A stretch of DNA of 64,000 nt from Duganella qianjiadongensis (GTDB taxonomy: Bacteria; Pseudomonadota; Gammaproteobacteria; Burkholderiales; Burkholderiaceae_D): NCBI RefSeq assembly GCF_009857915.1, contig NZ_WWCM01000007.1:124001-188000 (forward strand). The letters are read 5' to 3'. The position numbers and the translations under genes are program-made. Below, piece after piece: positions 57,187 to 64,000 of this stretch (position 1 is its first letter; each line of letters opens with the position of its first letter). Below the pieces are notes generated by a model, which was given only the letters and a program-made list of their open reading frames with translations, made no database searches and was not told the DNA's origin.

Positions 57187-58113
57187 ATGACCACTGCCAT
57201 CTACAGCCATCCCGATTGCGCCCGCCACGACATGGGCGACTGGCACCCCGAATCACCGGCGCGCCTGCAGGCGATTGCCGACCAGCTCATCAGCGCTCAC
57301 GTCAATGATCTGTTCGAACACCGCGAAGCGCCGCTGGTGGCGTTGGGCGATCTGGAACGCAATCACAGCCGCAACGCTATCGCCATCGTGCGCGACAATG
57401 TGCCGGCCGAAGGCGATACCTATCCCATCGATGGCGATACCACGCTCAATCACTACAGCTGGCGCGCCGCCCAGCGCGCCGCCGGTGCTGCCGTGGCAGC
57501 CACGGACGCCGTGATCGATGGCGAAATCGAGAATGCCTTCTGCGCCATCCGCCCGCCCGGCCACCATGCGCGGCCTATCGAGCCGATGGGCTTCTGCCTG
57601 TTTAACAACGTGGCCGTGGCCGCCAAACATGCGCTCGATGTGCGCGGTCTGGCCCGCGTGGCGGTGGTGGATTTCGATGTCCATCACGGTAACGGCACGG
57701 AAGAAGCGCTACGCAATGAGCCGCGCGCCATGATGGTGAGTTTTTTCCAGCATCCGTTTTATCCCTACACGGAGCCCGAGCCGATCACGCCCAATCTGGT
57801 CAACGTGCCGCTGCCAGCCCGCTCGGGCGGCGAAGAAGTGCGCAAGGTGGTGCTCGAGCACTGGCTGCCGGCGCTGCACGCGTTCAAGCCGGAGATGATT
57901 TTTATTTCGGCCGGATTCGATGCGCACCGCGAAGATGAAATCGGCGGCATGGGGCTGGTGGAAGAGGACTATGCGTGGATCACGCAGCAGATCATGGCAG
58001 TGGCGCGCCAGCACGCGCAAGGCCGGATTGTGAGCTGCCTCGAAGGCGGCTACAACCTGTCGGCGCTGGGCCGCAGCGTGGTAGCCCACCTCAAGGCGCT
58101 GGCGGAAATCTAG
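57187..58113 (+). CDS. Histone deacetylase family hydrolase (acetoin utilisation/acetylpolyamine type)
   Basis: A 308-residue zinc hydrolase of the arginase/deacetylase fold. The start segment HPDCARHDMGDWHPESPARLQAI is typical; the catalytic His pair is in RPPGHHA (126-127), the zinc ligands are Asp164 and His166 (DFDVHHGNGTEE) and Asp245 (SAGFDAH), and the late Tyr lies in GGYNLSAL. It is the class II-like bacterial type that removes acetyl groups from lysine or polyamines; the substrate cannot be told from sequence. The ATG at 57187 starts the fold; an ATG at 57151 would add 12 residues. It converges with the OPT gene. Confidence 0.92.
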   Translation: MTTAIYSHPDCARHDMGDWHPESPARLQAIADQLISAHVNDLFEHREAPLVALGDLERNHSRNAIAIVRDNVPAEGDTYPIDGDTTLNHYSWRAAQRAAGAAVAATDAVIDGEIENAFCAIRPPGHHARPIEPMGFCLFNNVAVAAKHALDVRGLARVAVVDFDVHHGNGTEEALRNEPRAMMVSFFQHPFYPYTEPEPITPNLVNVPLPARSGGEEVRKVVLEHWLPALHAFKPEMIFISAGFDAHREDEIGGMGLVEEDYAWITQQIMAVARQHAQGRIVSCLEGGYNLSALGRSVVAHLKALAEI

Positions 58114-58150
58114 GCGGCGCGACGATGCCACGCCGCCTGCGGGTGCGTGC

Positions 58151-60136
58151 TCAGGCGCCTATCTGTTCGCCCTGACGCGCGGACCAGCGGTACAGGCCCC
58201 ACACCAGAGCGCTGCCTACGATCAGTGCGATGAGCATGGTGTTCGACTCGCTCAGACTGTTGGCGATGGCCAGCGGTTCGCCTTTACCGGACAGCACGAT
58301 CAGGCCGGCCAGTGCCACATTGAACAGGCTCTCGCCGACGATAAAGCCGGACATCACCAGCACGCCCAGACGCTTGGCCGTTTCGCCGCCCGTCTTGCGT
58401 GCCATTGCGCGCTCGAACAGGTAGCCGGTAATGGCGCCGATGACCACCGGCGTAATCACCGCGCTAGGCAGGTAGATGGCCAGACCCACGCCCAGCGGCG
58501 GCAGGCTGTATTGATCGTTGCTGGCTTTTTTCAGGGCGAAGTTAATCAGCACCAGCAGCAGGCCTACCAGTGCGCCGTAGCCGAGCAGATTCCACTGCAG
58601 ATTGCCGCCGATGACGCCATTGGCCAGCGTTGAAATCAGCAGCGCCTGCGGCGCAGCCAGCGGCTGGTCCGAAATGGCGTGGAGGTTGGCGGCACCGGCA
58701 AAACCGTTCGCATGATTGAGCAGTTCCAGCACCGGCGGCACCACGCAGGAACCGGCGACGACGCCGATCAGCAGGCCGACCTGCTGCTTCCACGGGGTGG
58801 CATCGACCAGCTGGCCGGTTTTCAGATCCTGCAGATTGTCGTTGCCGATCACGGCCACCGCCAGCACCACGGTGGTAACGAACAGGGCAAAAGCGATCAG
58901 CGCCTGCGCCGTGTTGGGGCCGAGGATGCTGCGGCCTACCATGCCGACGCTGAGCGCAGCACCGAGGATGGTCAGAATGGCGATGCCGGAAACGGGCGAG
59001 TTGGAGGAGCCGATCAGGCCAGCCATGTAGCCGCATACGGCGGCAGCAAACATGCCGGCGATCAGGATGTAGGCTATGCCGACGGCCACCAGCGGTACGC
59101 TCAGGCTGGCGATAGTGGTGCCATCGAGGAAACTGGCCAGCAGCCAGCCAGCCGGCACCATGGAGATCAGGGTAATCAGGCCGACGATGAAGATGGGCAG
59201 ATCCTGCTCGGTGCGGTCCAGCGTCGCGCCTTCCAGTTTGGCTTTACGGGCGGTTTCCATGGCAGATTTCAGGCCGCTGTAGATAGGCTTGGCCAGACCG
59301 GCCAGGGTGACGATGGCGGCCAGACCGATTACGCCTGCGCCCATCATGCGCACTTCCTTGGACCAGATGCTCAGCGCGTGGGCGCTGGCGTCCATGCCTG
59401 CTGCGGCAGGTGTCAGGCTGGTCATCAGCGGCACCATGATGCCCCAGGCGATGATCAGGCCGGCCAGCATGGCGATGCCGACGGTAATACCCATCAGGTG
59501 GCCGGCGCCGATCAGCGCCAGCGAGCTGGAAGAGCCTATGCCGGTAGCGCCGCTGCCGGTGCGGAAGTAGATGGACATTTCGGCTGCCATGAACTTGATG
59601 GCGCCACCGGCAGCGTAGGCCGCCGAAGCCAGACTACCCCAGATCACAGCCCACAGGCCGGCTTTGCCTTCCTCGGCGCCGGAGCGCGAGGCCATACCCA
59701 CTTTCAGCACTTCGGCCGCAGCTACGCCTTCAGGGTAGGGCAGATCGGATTGCGAAACGAGGGCGCGGCGCAACGGCATGGTGTACATCACACCCAGCAC
59801 GCCGCCTACGGCGCAGGCGCCGAATACGGGCCAGAACGGCACTTTCTCCCACCAGCCTATCATGATCAGACCGGGCAGCACGAAGATCACGGAAGCGAGT
59901 GTGCCGGCCGCCGAGGCGATGGTCTGGACGATGTTATTTTCCTGGATGGTGGCGTCCTTGAAGGCGCTCAGCAAGGCCATGGAAATCACGGCGGCAGGAA
60001 TCGAGGTGGCGAAGGTCAGGCCCACTTTCAGGCCCAGATACACCTGTGCGGCGGTAAATACCAGCGTAATCAGTATCCCCAGGATGATGCCACGCAGGGT
60101 GATTTCCTTCGGATTGGACGGTGCAGCTATGCTCAT
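58151..60136 (-). CDS. OPT family oligopeptide transporter
   Basis: A 661-residue membrane protein with about 15-16 helices. OPT features include KEITLRGIILGILITLVFTAAQVYLGLKVGLTF at the start, IPAAVISMALL, LPYPEGVAAAEVLKVG and GGNLQWNLLGYG. Bacterial members take up oligopeptides or siderophore-like metal chelates with protons. The ATG at 60136 has GGAG eight bases upstream; a GTG three codons earlier is less likely. It is divergent from ylqF. With two S9 peptidases and an M28 peptidase nearby, peptide use is a plausible theme, but no operon links them. Confidence 0.92.
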   Translation of the reverse strand: MSIAAPSNPKEITLRGIILGILITLVFTAAQVYLGLKVGLTFATSIPAAVISMALLSAFKDATIQENNIVQTIASAAGTLASVIFVLPGLIMIGWWEKVPFWPVFGACAVGGVLGVMYTMPLRRALVSQSDLPYPEGVAAAEVLKVGMASRSGAEEGKAGLWAVIWGSLASAAYAAGGAIKFMAAEMSIYFRTGSGATGIGSSSSLALIGAGHLMGITVGIAMLAGLIIAWGIMVPLMTSLTPAAAGMDASAHALSIWSKEVRMMGAGVIGLAAIVTLAGLAKPIYSGLKSAMETARKAKLEGATLDRTEQDLPIFIVGLITLISMVPAGWLLASFLDGTTIASLSVPLVAVGIAYILIAGMFAAAVCGYMAGLIGSSNSPVSGIAILTILGAALSVGMVGRSILGPNTAQALIAFALFVTTVVLAVAVIGNDNLQDLKTGQLVDATPWKQQVGLLIGVVAGSCVVPPVLELLNHANGFAGAANLHAISDQPLAAPQALLISTLANGVIGGNLQWNLLGYGALVGLLLVLINFALKKASNDQYSLPPLGVGLAIYLPSAVITPVVIGAITGYLFERAMARKTGGETAKRLGVLVMSGFIVGESLFNVALAGLIVLSGKGEPLAIANSLSESNTMLIALIVGSALVWGLYRWSARQGEQIGA

Positions 60137-60268
60137 CTTCAGCACTCCGGTCGAAAATAAATATTGTTGATATGGTTAGAAACAGCAAAGGCGACCCATC
60201 ATATCCGAATCCTGTGCGGGTCAGCAGGTAAAATAGCGGATTGTCAGAACGTTTTAGAAGGTCAGAGC

Positions 60269-61219
60269 ATGTCGATACAATGGTTCCCGGGGCATATGAA
60301 TGCCGCCAAGAAGAAGGCGGCGGAGCAGATGGAGAACACCGATCTGGTGATCGAAGTGGTCGACGCGCGGCTGCCCGAGGCCAGTACCAACCCCATGGTG
60401 GCGGAGTTGCGCAAGTTCCGTCAGCGTCCCTGCCTGAAGATCATCAACAAGGTCGATCTGGCCGATCCCGCTGCGACAGCGGCGTGGGTGGCGTTTTATA
60501 ACGCGCAGGAAGGCGTGAGCGCCTTCGCCATGACCACCAAGAAGCCGGCCGATGTGGCGCGCATCCCGGAGCTGGCGCGGGCGCTGGCGCCGCACCGCGG
60601 CGTGCCGACCAAGCCGCTGCGCATCATGATCATGGGTATCCCTAACGTGGGCAAATCCACCCTGATGAACGCGCTGCTGAAGAAGCGCGTGGCCAAGGTG
60701 GGCGACGAGCCGGCTGTGACAAAACAGCAACAGAAGCTGTATCTCGATAAGAACACCATCCTGGTTGATACGCCCGGCATGCTGTGGCCGAAAATCGCCA
60801 TGCCTAGCGATGGCCTGATGCTGGCAGCCAGCCATGCGGTGGGCACCAATGCCGTGATCGAGGAAGAAGTGGCAGTGTTTCTGGCCGACGAACTGCTGCA
60901 GTCCTACCCGCAGTTGCTGGTGGCGCGCTACGGCTTCAAGGAAATCGACAGCATGGACGGCATCGCCGTGGTGGAAGGCATCGCGGCGCGGCGCGGTTTT
61001 CGCCAGAAGGGCGGCGATCTCGATTTCGAGAAAGCCTCGCATGTATTCCTCGGTGATTACCGCAGCGGCGCGCTAGGCCGCATTTCGCTGGAAACCCCGG
61101 CCACCCGTGCACTGCGGATGGAGCAGTTTGCCGCCGCCGAAGCGGCACGTCTGGCGGACAAGGCCGCGAAAGACGCCGAAAAAGCCGAACGGGCTGCACG
61201 CGGCAAGCGCGGCACCTGA
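60269..61219 (+). CDS. ylqF: Ribosome biogenesis GTPase YlqF (RbgA)
   Basis: A 316-residue circularly permuted GTPase needed for late 50S assembly. The G motifs come in permuted order: G4 INKVDLAD (about 58-65), G5-like region, G1 GIPNVGKST (about 125-133), then G3 DTPGMLWPK. It begins MSIQWFPGHMNAAKK, the family N-terminus, which fixes the start at 60269. The C-terminal Ala/Lys-rich helix (AAEAARLADKAAKDAEKAERAARG) extends beyond the Bacillus protein. Monocistronic; a beta-lactamase gene follows 97 bases later. Confidence 0.93.
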   Translation: MSIQWFPGHMNAAKKKAAEQMENTDLVIEVVDARLPEASTNPMVAELRKFRQRPCLKIINKVDLADPAATAAWVAFYNAQEGVSAFAMTTKKPADVARIPELARALAPHRGVPTKPLRIMIMGIPNVGKSTLMNALLKKRVAKVGDEPAVTKQQQKLYLDKNTILVDTPGMLWPKIAMPSDGLMLAASHAVGTNAVIEEEVAVFLADELLQSYPQLLVARYGFKEIDSMDGIAVVEGIAARRGFRQKGGDLDFEKASHVFLGDYRSGALGRISLETPATRALRMEQFAAAEAARLADKAAKDAEKAERAARGKRGT

Positions 61220-61316
61220 GTCAAGCAGCGGCGCGACTAGTCAGCGGGCGGTAGTGCAGATGCCCCGCAACCACCGGCCCCGCCGCAGCGTAACAACGCG
61301 TTCAACGGATTCGGAC

Positions 61317-62078
61317 ATGCTGAAACCTATTTCATTCGTCTTGCTGCTGGCGGCTGTGCCATGCGCACAAGCTAGCACTATCTGCAAGCTGCTGGCGGAA
61401 AGCAGCAACGACAGGCTGATCCGGCAGGAGGGGCCATGCGAAACGGCCGCCGCTCCCATGTCGACCTTCAAGCTGGCGATCAGTCTGATGGCGTACGATG
61501 CCGGAATACTGGCGGACGAACACCAGCCGGTGTGGCCGTTCAAACCCGGCTATGTAGACTGGCGCGAAGAGTGGAAGCAGGACACCGATCCGGCACAGTG
61601 GATGGCAAGTTCGGTGGTCTGGTATTCGCAGCAGATTACCCTGCGTCTGGGTGAACAGCGCTTTGCCCGCTACACCCATCAGTTCAACTACGGGAACGAG
61701 GATGTCTCTGGCGGGCTGGCCAAGGCGTGGCTCAACACCTCGCTGCAGATTAGCCCGCGCGGCCAGCTAGCTTTCCTGGGCCGCATGGTGCGGCGCGAGC
61801 TGGGCGTATCGGCACAGGCCTACGATATGACGGCCAGTATCGCCTACTACGGCAAGCTGGCCAACGGCTGGCAGGTGTATGGAAAAACCGGTGCCGGTAG
61901 CTACGGTGCGAACGGCAAGCTAGGCTGGTATGTGGGCTGGGCCACCAAGGCAGGACATACCGTCACTTTCCTGCAGCAGCGGCTGGAAAGTGACGATACG
62001 CTGGCCGGACCGGCAGGCCTACGCGCGCGCGACGCCATGTTGGCCGAGTTGCCAGCGTGGCTGGACGGATTGCAGTAA
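61317..62078 (+). CDS. Class D (OXA-type) beta-lactamase
   Basis: A 253-residue periplasmic serine beta-lactamase. Signal peptide 1-19 (ending CAQA). All class D motifs are in place: Ser49-x-x-Lys52 in PMSTFKLA, S-x-V at 99-101 (SVV), YGN at 125-127, Trp139 in AWLNTSL and KTG at 190-192 (YGKTGAG). From memory the closest group is OXA-1-like, since STFKLAISLMAYDAG and VVWYSQQIT match it well. Lys52 should be carboxylated in the active form. No AmpR/BlrAB-like regulator or mobile element is adjacent and base composition is that of its surroundings, so it looks like an intrinsic chromosomal gene. Confidence 0.92.
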   Translation: MLKPISFVLLLAAVPCAQASTICKLLAESSNDRLIRQEGPCETAAAPMSTFKLAISLMAYDAGILADEHQPVWPFKPGYVDWREEWKQDTDPAQWMASSVVWYSQQITLRLGEQRFARYTHQFNYGNEDVSGGLAKAWLNTSLQISPRGQLAFLGRMVRRELGVSAQAYDMTASIAYYGKLANGWQVYGKTGAGSYGANGKLGWYVGWATKAGHTVTFLQQRLESDDTLAGPAGLRARDAMLAELPAWLDGLQ

Positions 62079-62140
62079 AGACCCGCCCGGCGCCATGCTG
62101 GCACCGGGTTCCTGTAGCCCCCGCGCGGCAGGCAGTGTAA

Positions 62141-62938
62141 TTAGCCGAAGCGGAAGCTGCTTACGGCCAGCGCGCCCATGAAGGCATCTTCGTGATAGGG
62201 CACGCTGGCGCTATCGTTCTCTGCTGCGCCCACCACGACCATCAGCGGCAGCAGATGTTCCTCACGCGGGTGCGCCATGCGCGCAGCCGGCGCTTTTTCC
62301 CATTCCAGCAGGGCGGCGGTGCGTTCGGCCGCAGGCAGGGCCATGGCGGCGCGCAGCCAGTCATCGAAAGCCCGCGCAGCGGCAGCACCCTGCGCGTTGA
62401 AGGCGCGCAGATTGTGGAAGCTCAGGCCACTGCCGACGATCAGCACGCCCTGCTCGCGCAGCGGTGCCAGCAGGCGGCCTACCTGCACGTGCGCCAGCGG
62501 ATCGAGATCATGGCGCAGCGAGAGCTGGACGATGGGCATGTCGGCATCGGGGTAGGCCGGATACAGGGCGCTGAACGTGCCATGGTCGAAGCCGCGCTGC
62601 TCATCCAGTACGGCAGGGAAGCCGCCTGCATCGAGCAGTTGCTTGACCTGTGCCGCCAGTGCCGGATCGCCGGGCGCCGGATACTGGACTTCGTAGGTGT
62701 GCGGCGGGAAGCCGCCGTAGTCGTAGATCATCGGTGGCCGCGCCGAGGACGACAGCATGAACTGGCGGCCCTCCCAGTGGGCGGTAATCACCAGCAGGGC
62801 TTTAGGCCGGGCGGGCAGCTGGGCCGGCATGGCACGCAGCGAGGCGTCGAGCCTGGCGTACAGATGCCCGACCTGATCCATCATGAACGGCCAGGGGCCG
62901 CCGCCGTGGGATAGGAAATAGGTAGGCATGGTAGACAT
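62141..62938 (-). CDS. ygiD: Extradiol ring-cleavage dioxygenase, 4,5-DOPA dioxygenase (YgiD) type
   Basis: A 265-residue LigB-fold enzyme. Conserved pieces: PTYFLSHGGGP with the first metal His, ITAHWEG, MIYDYGGFPPHTYEVQYPAPG, RGFDHGTFSALYPAYP and VGSGLSFHNLR. YgiD-type enzymes open the ring of DOPA or related catechols with Fe or Zn at the centre. AAGGAG eight bases before the ATG at 62938 fixes the start. An ATCGA-N5-TCGAT palindrome, identical in arms to that at lysR-azoR, lies 69 bases upstream, pointing to common LysR control. Substrate is inferred. Confidence 0.9.
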   Translation of the reverse strand: MSTMPTYFLSHGGGPWPFMMDQVGHLYARLDASLRAMPAQLPARPKALLVITAHWEGRQFMLSSSARPPMIYDYGGFPPHTYEVQYPAPGDPALAAQVKQLLDAGGFPAVLDEQRGFDHGTFSALYPAYPDADMPIVQLSLRHDLDPLAHVQVGRLLAPLREQGVLIVGSGLSFHNLRAFNAQGAAAARAFDDWLRAAMALPAAERTAALLEWEKAPAARMAHPREEHLLPLMVVVGAAENDSASVPYHEDAFMGALAVSSFRFG

Positions 62939-63006
62939 GGTCAGACTCCTTTTGAATGATGCCCATAACTATAGGGATGCCGGACCGTCTTATCAATCCA
63001 TGAAAT

Positions 63007-63021
63007 ATCGATGAATTCGAT
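63007..63021. promoter_or_regulatory. Putative LysR operator upstream of the dioxygenase gene
   Basis: ATCGA-TGAAT-TCGAT, same arms and spacing as 14417-14431. A wider 23-base window (63005-63027 against 14424-14446), aligned on the shared TATCGATGAAT, agrees at 18 positions. Confidence 0.45.
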
Positions 63022-63121
63022 CTAAATAGTTAATCGGACGGATGGGCGGACGGGTGGGGACTAGCGGACTTCGGGCGCAGATGGCAAAACGGGCAATAGT
63101 CTGTCCGCCCGCGCAGACGCG

Positions 63122-63127
63122 TATAAT
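63122..63127 (+). promoter_or_regulatory. -10 box for the cobalamin-riboswitch transcript
   Basis: A perfect TATAAT seven bases before the likely start of the riboswitch leader; a -35 box is not clear. Confidence 0.55.
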
Positions 63128-63133
63128 GCGCGG

Positions 63134-63312
63134 GTTTGGTGCTTGTCGGCGTGTTCGCGCCGGCAGTTAAACGGGAAACACAGGGTCGTATGCGCTTGTC
63201 AGCGCTGCGGCTAAGGTGTGCTGCCCCCGCAACGGTAACGCATGGTGCGATTGGTACCCTGCCAGCCCGGATACCGGCCAGACAGGGGGAAGGTGCTGCT
63301 TCACCTTCCGTA
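63134..63312 (+). promoter_or_regulatory. Cobalamin (B12) riboswitch
   Basis: The conserved core is readable: GTTAAACGGGAA, the B12-box part GCTGCCCCCGCAACGGTAA and the closing AGCCCGGATACCGGCC. After it comes a hairpin GGAAGGTG-N6-CACCTTCC (63288-63309) that may be the expression platform. Adenosylcobalamin binding is expected to switch off the TonB receptor behind it, probably by blocking translation, since no T-run follows the hairpin. Confidence 0.92.
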
Positions 63313-63364
63313 CACTTCCAGCTTGCGGGGACGCAGGCGGATGTCCTTTTTGAGAATGAATGTC

Positions 63365-64000
63365 ATGCCCGCTTTCCCTCCACGCCGGCTCGCCGCAGCC
63401 GTAGCCCTCTGCTTTACCTCCCTTACTCCGTTCGCTGCTCTCGCGCAGGAAGTCGCTGGCGCCCAGATGGCGCAGGTGCTGGCCCCTGTAGTGGTCACCG
63501 GTGCGCGTTTCGATGCTGATCCGGCGCTGGCGCCTATCGGTGCCATCGTGATCCATGCCGAAGATATCCAGCGTTCCGGAGTAAGTGATGTCAATGCGGC
63601 GATCCGCAAGATAGGCGGCGTGTATGGCCGCCAGAGCCTGGACGGCAGCCCCGATTTCAGCCTCGATCTGCGCGGCTTCGGCAGCAACAGCAGCCAGAAT
63701 ATGGTGATCGTGCTCGATGGCGTGCGTCTGTCGGAAAACGAACTGAGTAACGCTATCCTGTCCACCATTCCGATCGATAGCATCGAGCGCATCGAAATCA
63801 CCCGTGGCGGCGCCAGTGTGCTGTACGGCGACGGCGCGACCGGTGGCGTCATCAATATCATCACCCGCCGTCCGGTGAAATTCAGCCGCCGCGGTTCGAT
63901 GTTCGTGGAAGGCGGCCAGTTCGGCGCCGGTGAGCTGCGCCTGTCCGGTACCCATGCATGGGAAGGCTTTGCTGCCGATGCCACGCTCGATACCCAGCGT
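63365..64000 (+). CDS. btuB: TonB-dependent vitamin B12 receptor BtuB-like, N-terminal part
   Basis: The first 212 codons of an outer-membrane receptor; the gene runs out of the window. Signal peptide 1-27 (ending AALA), then a TonB-box-like APVVVTGAR (about 41-49) and the plug domain with VNAAIRKIGGVYGRQ, LDLRGFGSNSSQNMVIVLDGVRL, IERIEITRGGASVLYGDGATGGVINIITRR, all typical. The barrel begins after about 170. Control by the cobalamin riboswitch directly upstream supports cobalamin or cobinamide as substrate. The ATG at 63365 is used; an in-frame ATG at 63356 is possible. Confidence 0.9.
   Translation, partial: MPAFPPRRLAAAVALCFTSLTPFAALAQEVAGAQMAQVLAPVVVTGARFDADPALAPIGAIVIHAEDIQRSGVSDVNAAIRKIGGVYGRQSLDGSPDFSLDLRGFGSNSSQNMVIVLDGVRLSENELSNAILSTIPIDSIERIEITRGGASVLYGDGATGGVINIITRRPVKFSRRGSMFVEGGQFGAGELRLSGTHAWEGFAADATLDTQR

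Noticed and set aside
61317..62078. Recent acquisition of the class D beta-lactamase by a mobile element
   Set aside because: No transposase, inverted repeats, integron attC-like site or composition change around the gene.

Overview
The window is a dense, GC-rich, coding-rich piece of a betaproteobacterial chromosome, most likely from the Oxalobacteraceae (Janthinobacterium/Duganella/Massilia type). The gene order gyrA - DUF2059 - serC - pheA - hisC - tyrA - aroA - cmk - rpsA - ihfB - lapA - lapB, with ompA - ubiG - gph divergent from gyrA, is the usual Burkholderiales arrangement. The flagellar (FliT, chemoreceptor) and TonB/cobalamin genes suit a free-living motile organism. This assignment is inferred from gene content and synteny; no database was searched.

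Layout. 0-4 kb: tail of an HvfC/DoxX (bufferin-type) cluster, two small genes, an orphan outer-membrane-like protein and fumC. 4-9.6 kb: a short FimV-like protein, fliT behind a good sigma-28 promoter candidate, an HDOD protein, a CsbD stress protein and a DPP-IV-like peptidase. 9.7-14.4 kb: a MATE exporter, two tandem beta/gamma-crystallin proteins, cbpA and a LysR regulator. 14.5-20.4 kb: azoR, a nicotinamidase-type hydrolase overlapping pncB, a GGDEF-EAL membrane protein and two small proteins. 20.7-24.1 kb: ssrA (tmRNA), then a field of palindromes, a chemoreceptor and about 1 kb of AT-rich non-coding DNA; this is the most foreign-looking stretch. 24.1-42.6 kb: the housekeeping core, covering ubiquinone synthesis, gyrase, serine/aromatic/histidine synthesis, CMP kinase, ribosomal protein S1, IHF, the LPS assembly regulators LapA/LapB, UDP-glucose dehydrogenase and heptose kinase. 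42.7-49.4 kb: comEA, an M28 peptidase, an MBL-fold protein, a cNMP-binding/thioredoxin-reductase-like fusion, cysM and a small HTH protein. 49.8-54.9 kb: a minus-strand operon moxR - DUF58 - transglutaminase - mltB. 55-64 kb: an S9 peptidase, a histone-deacetylase-like hydrolase, an OPT transporter, the YlqF GTPase, a class D beta-lactamase, a DOPA-dioxygenase-type enzyme and a cobalamin riboswitch driving a TonB receptor cut by the window end.

How the parts work together. The central block links chorismate use (pheA, tyrA, aroA), serine and histidine synthesis to CMP kinase and S1. lapAB, ugd and rfaE1 serve the envelope. The moxR cluster looks like a membrane-anchored transglutaminase system coupled to a peptidoglycan hydrolase. 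azoR and the extradiol dioxygenase, 48 kb apart, carry the same ATCGA-N5-TCGAT LysR-type box in their upstream regions and may form a small quinone/catechol-response regulon.

I found no clear new defence system, prophage, IS element or CRISPR array. The least explained parts are the palindrome field with an inverted tmRNA T-arm copy, the crystallin pair, the orphan S8-autotransporter-like beta domain and the shared LysR box.
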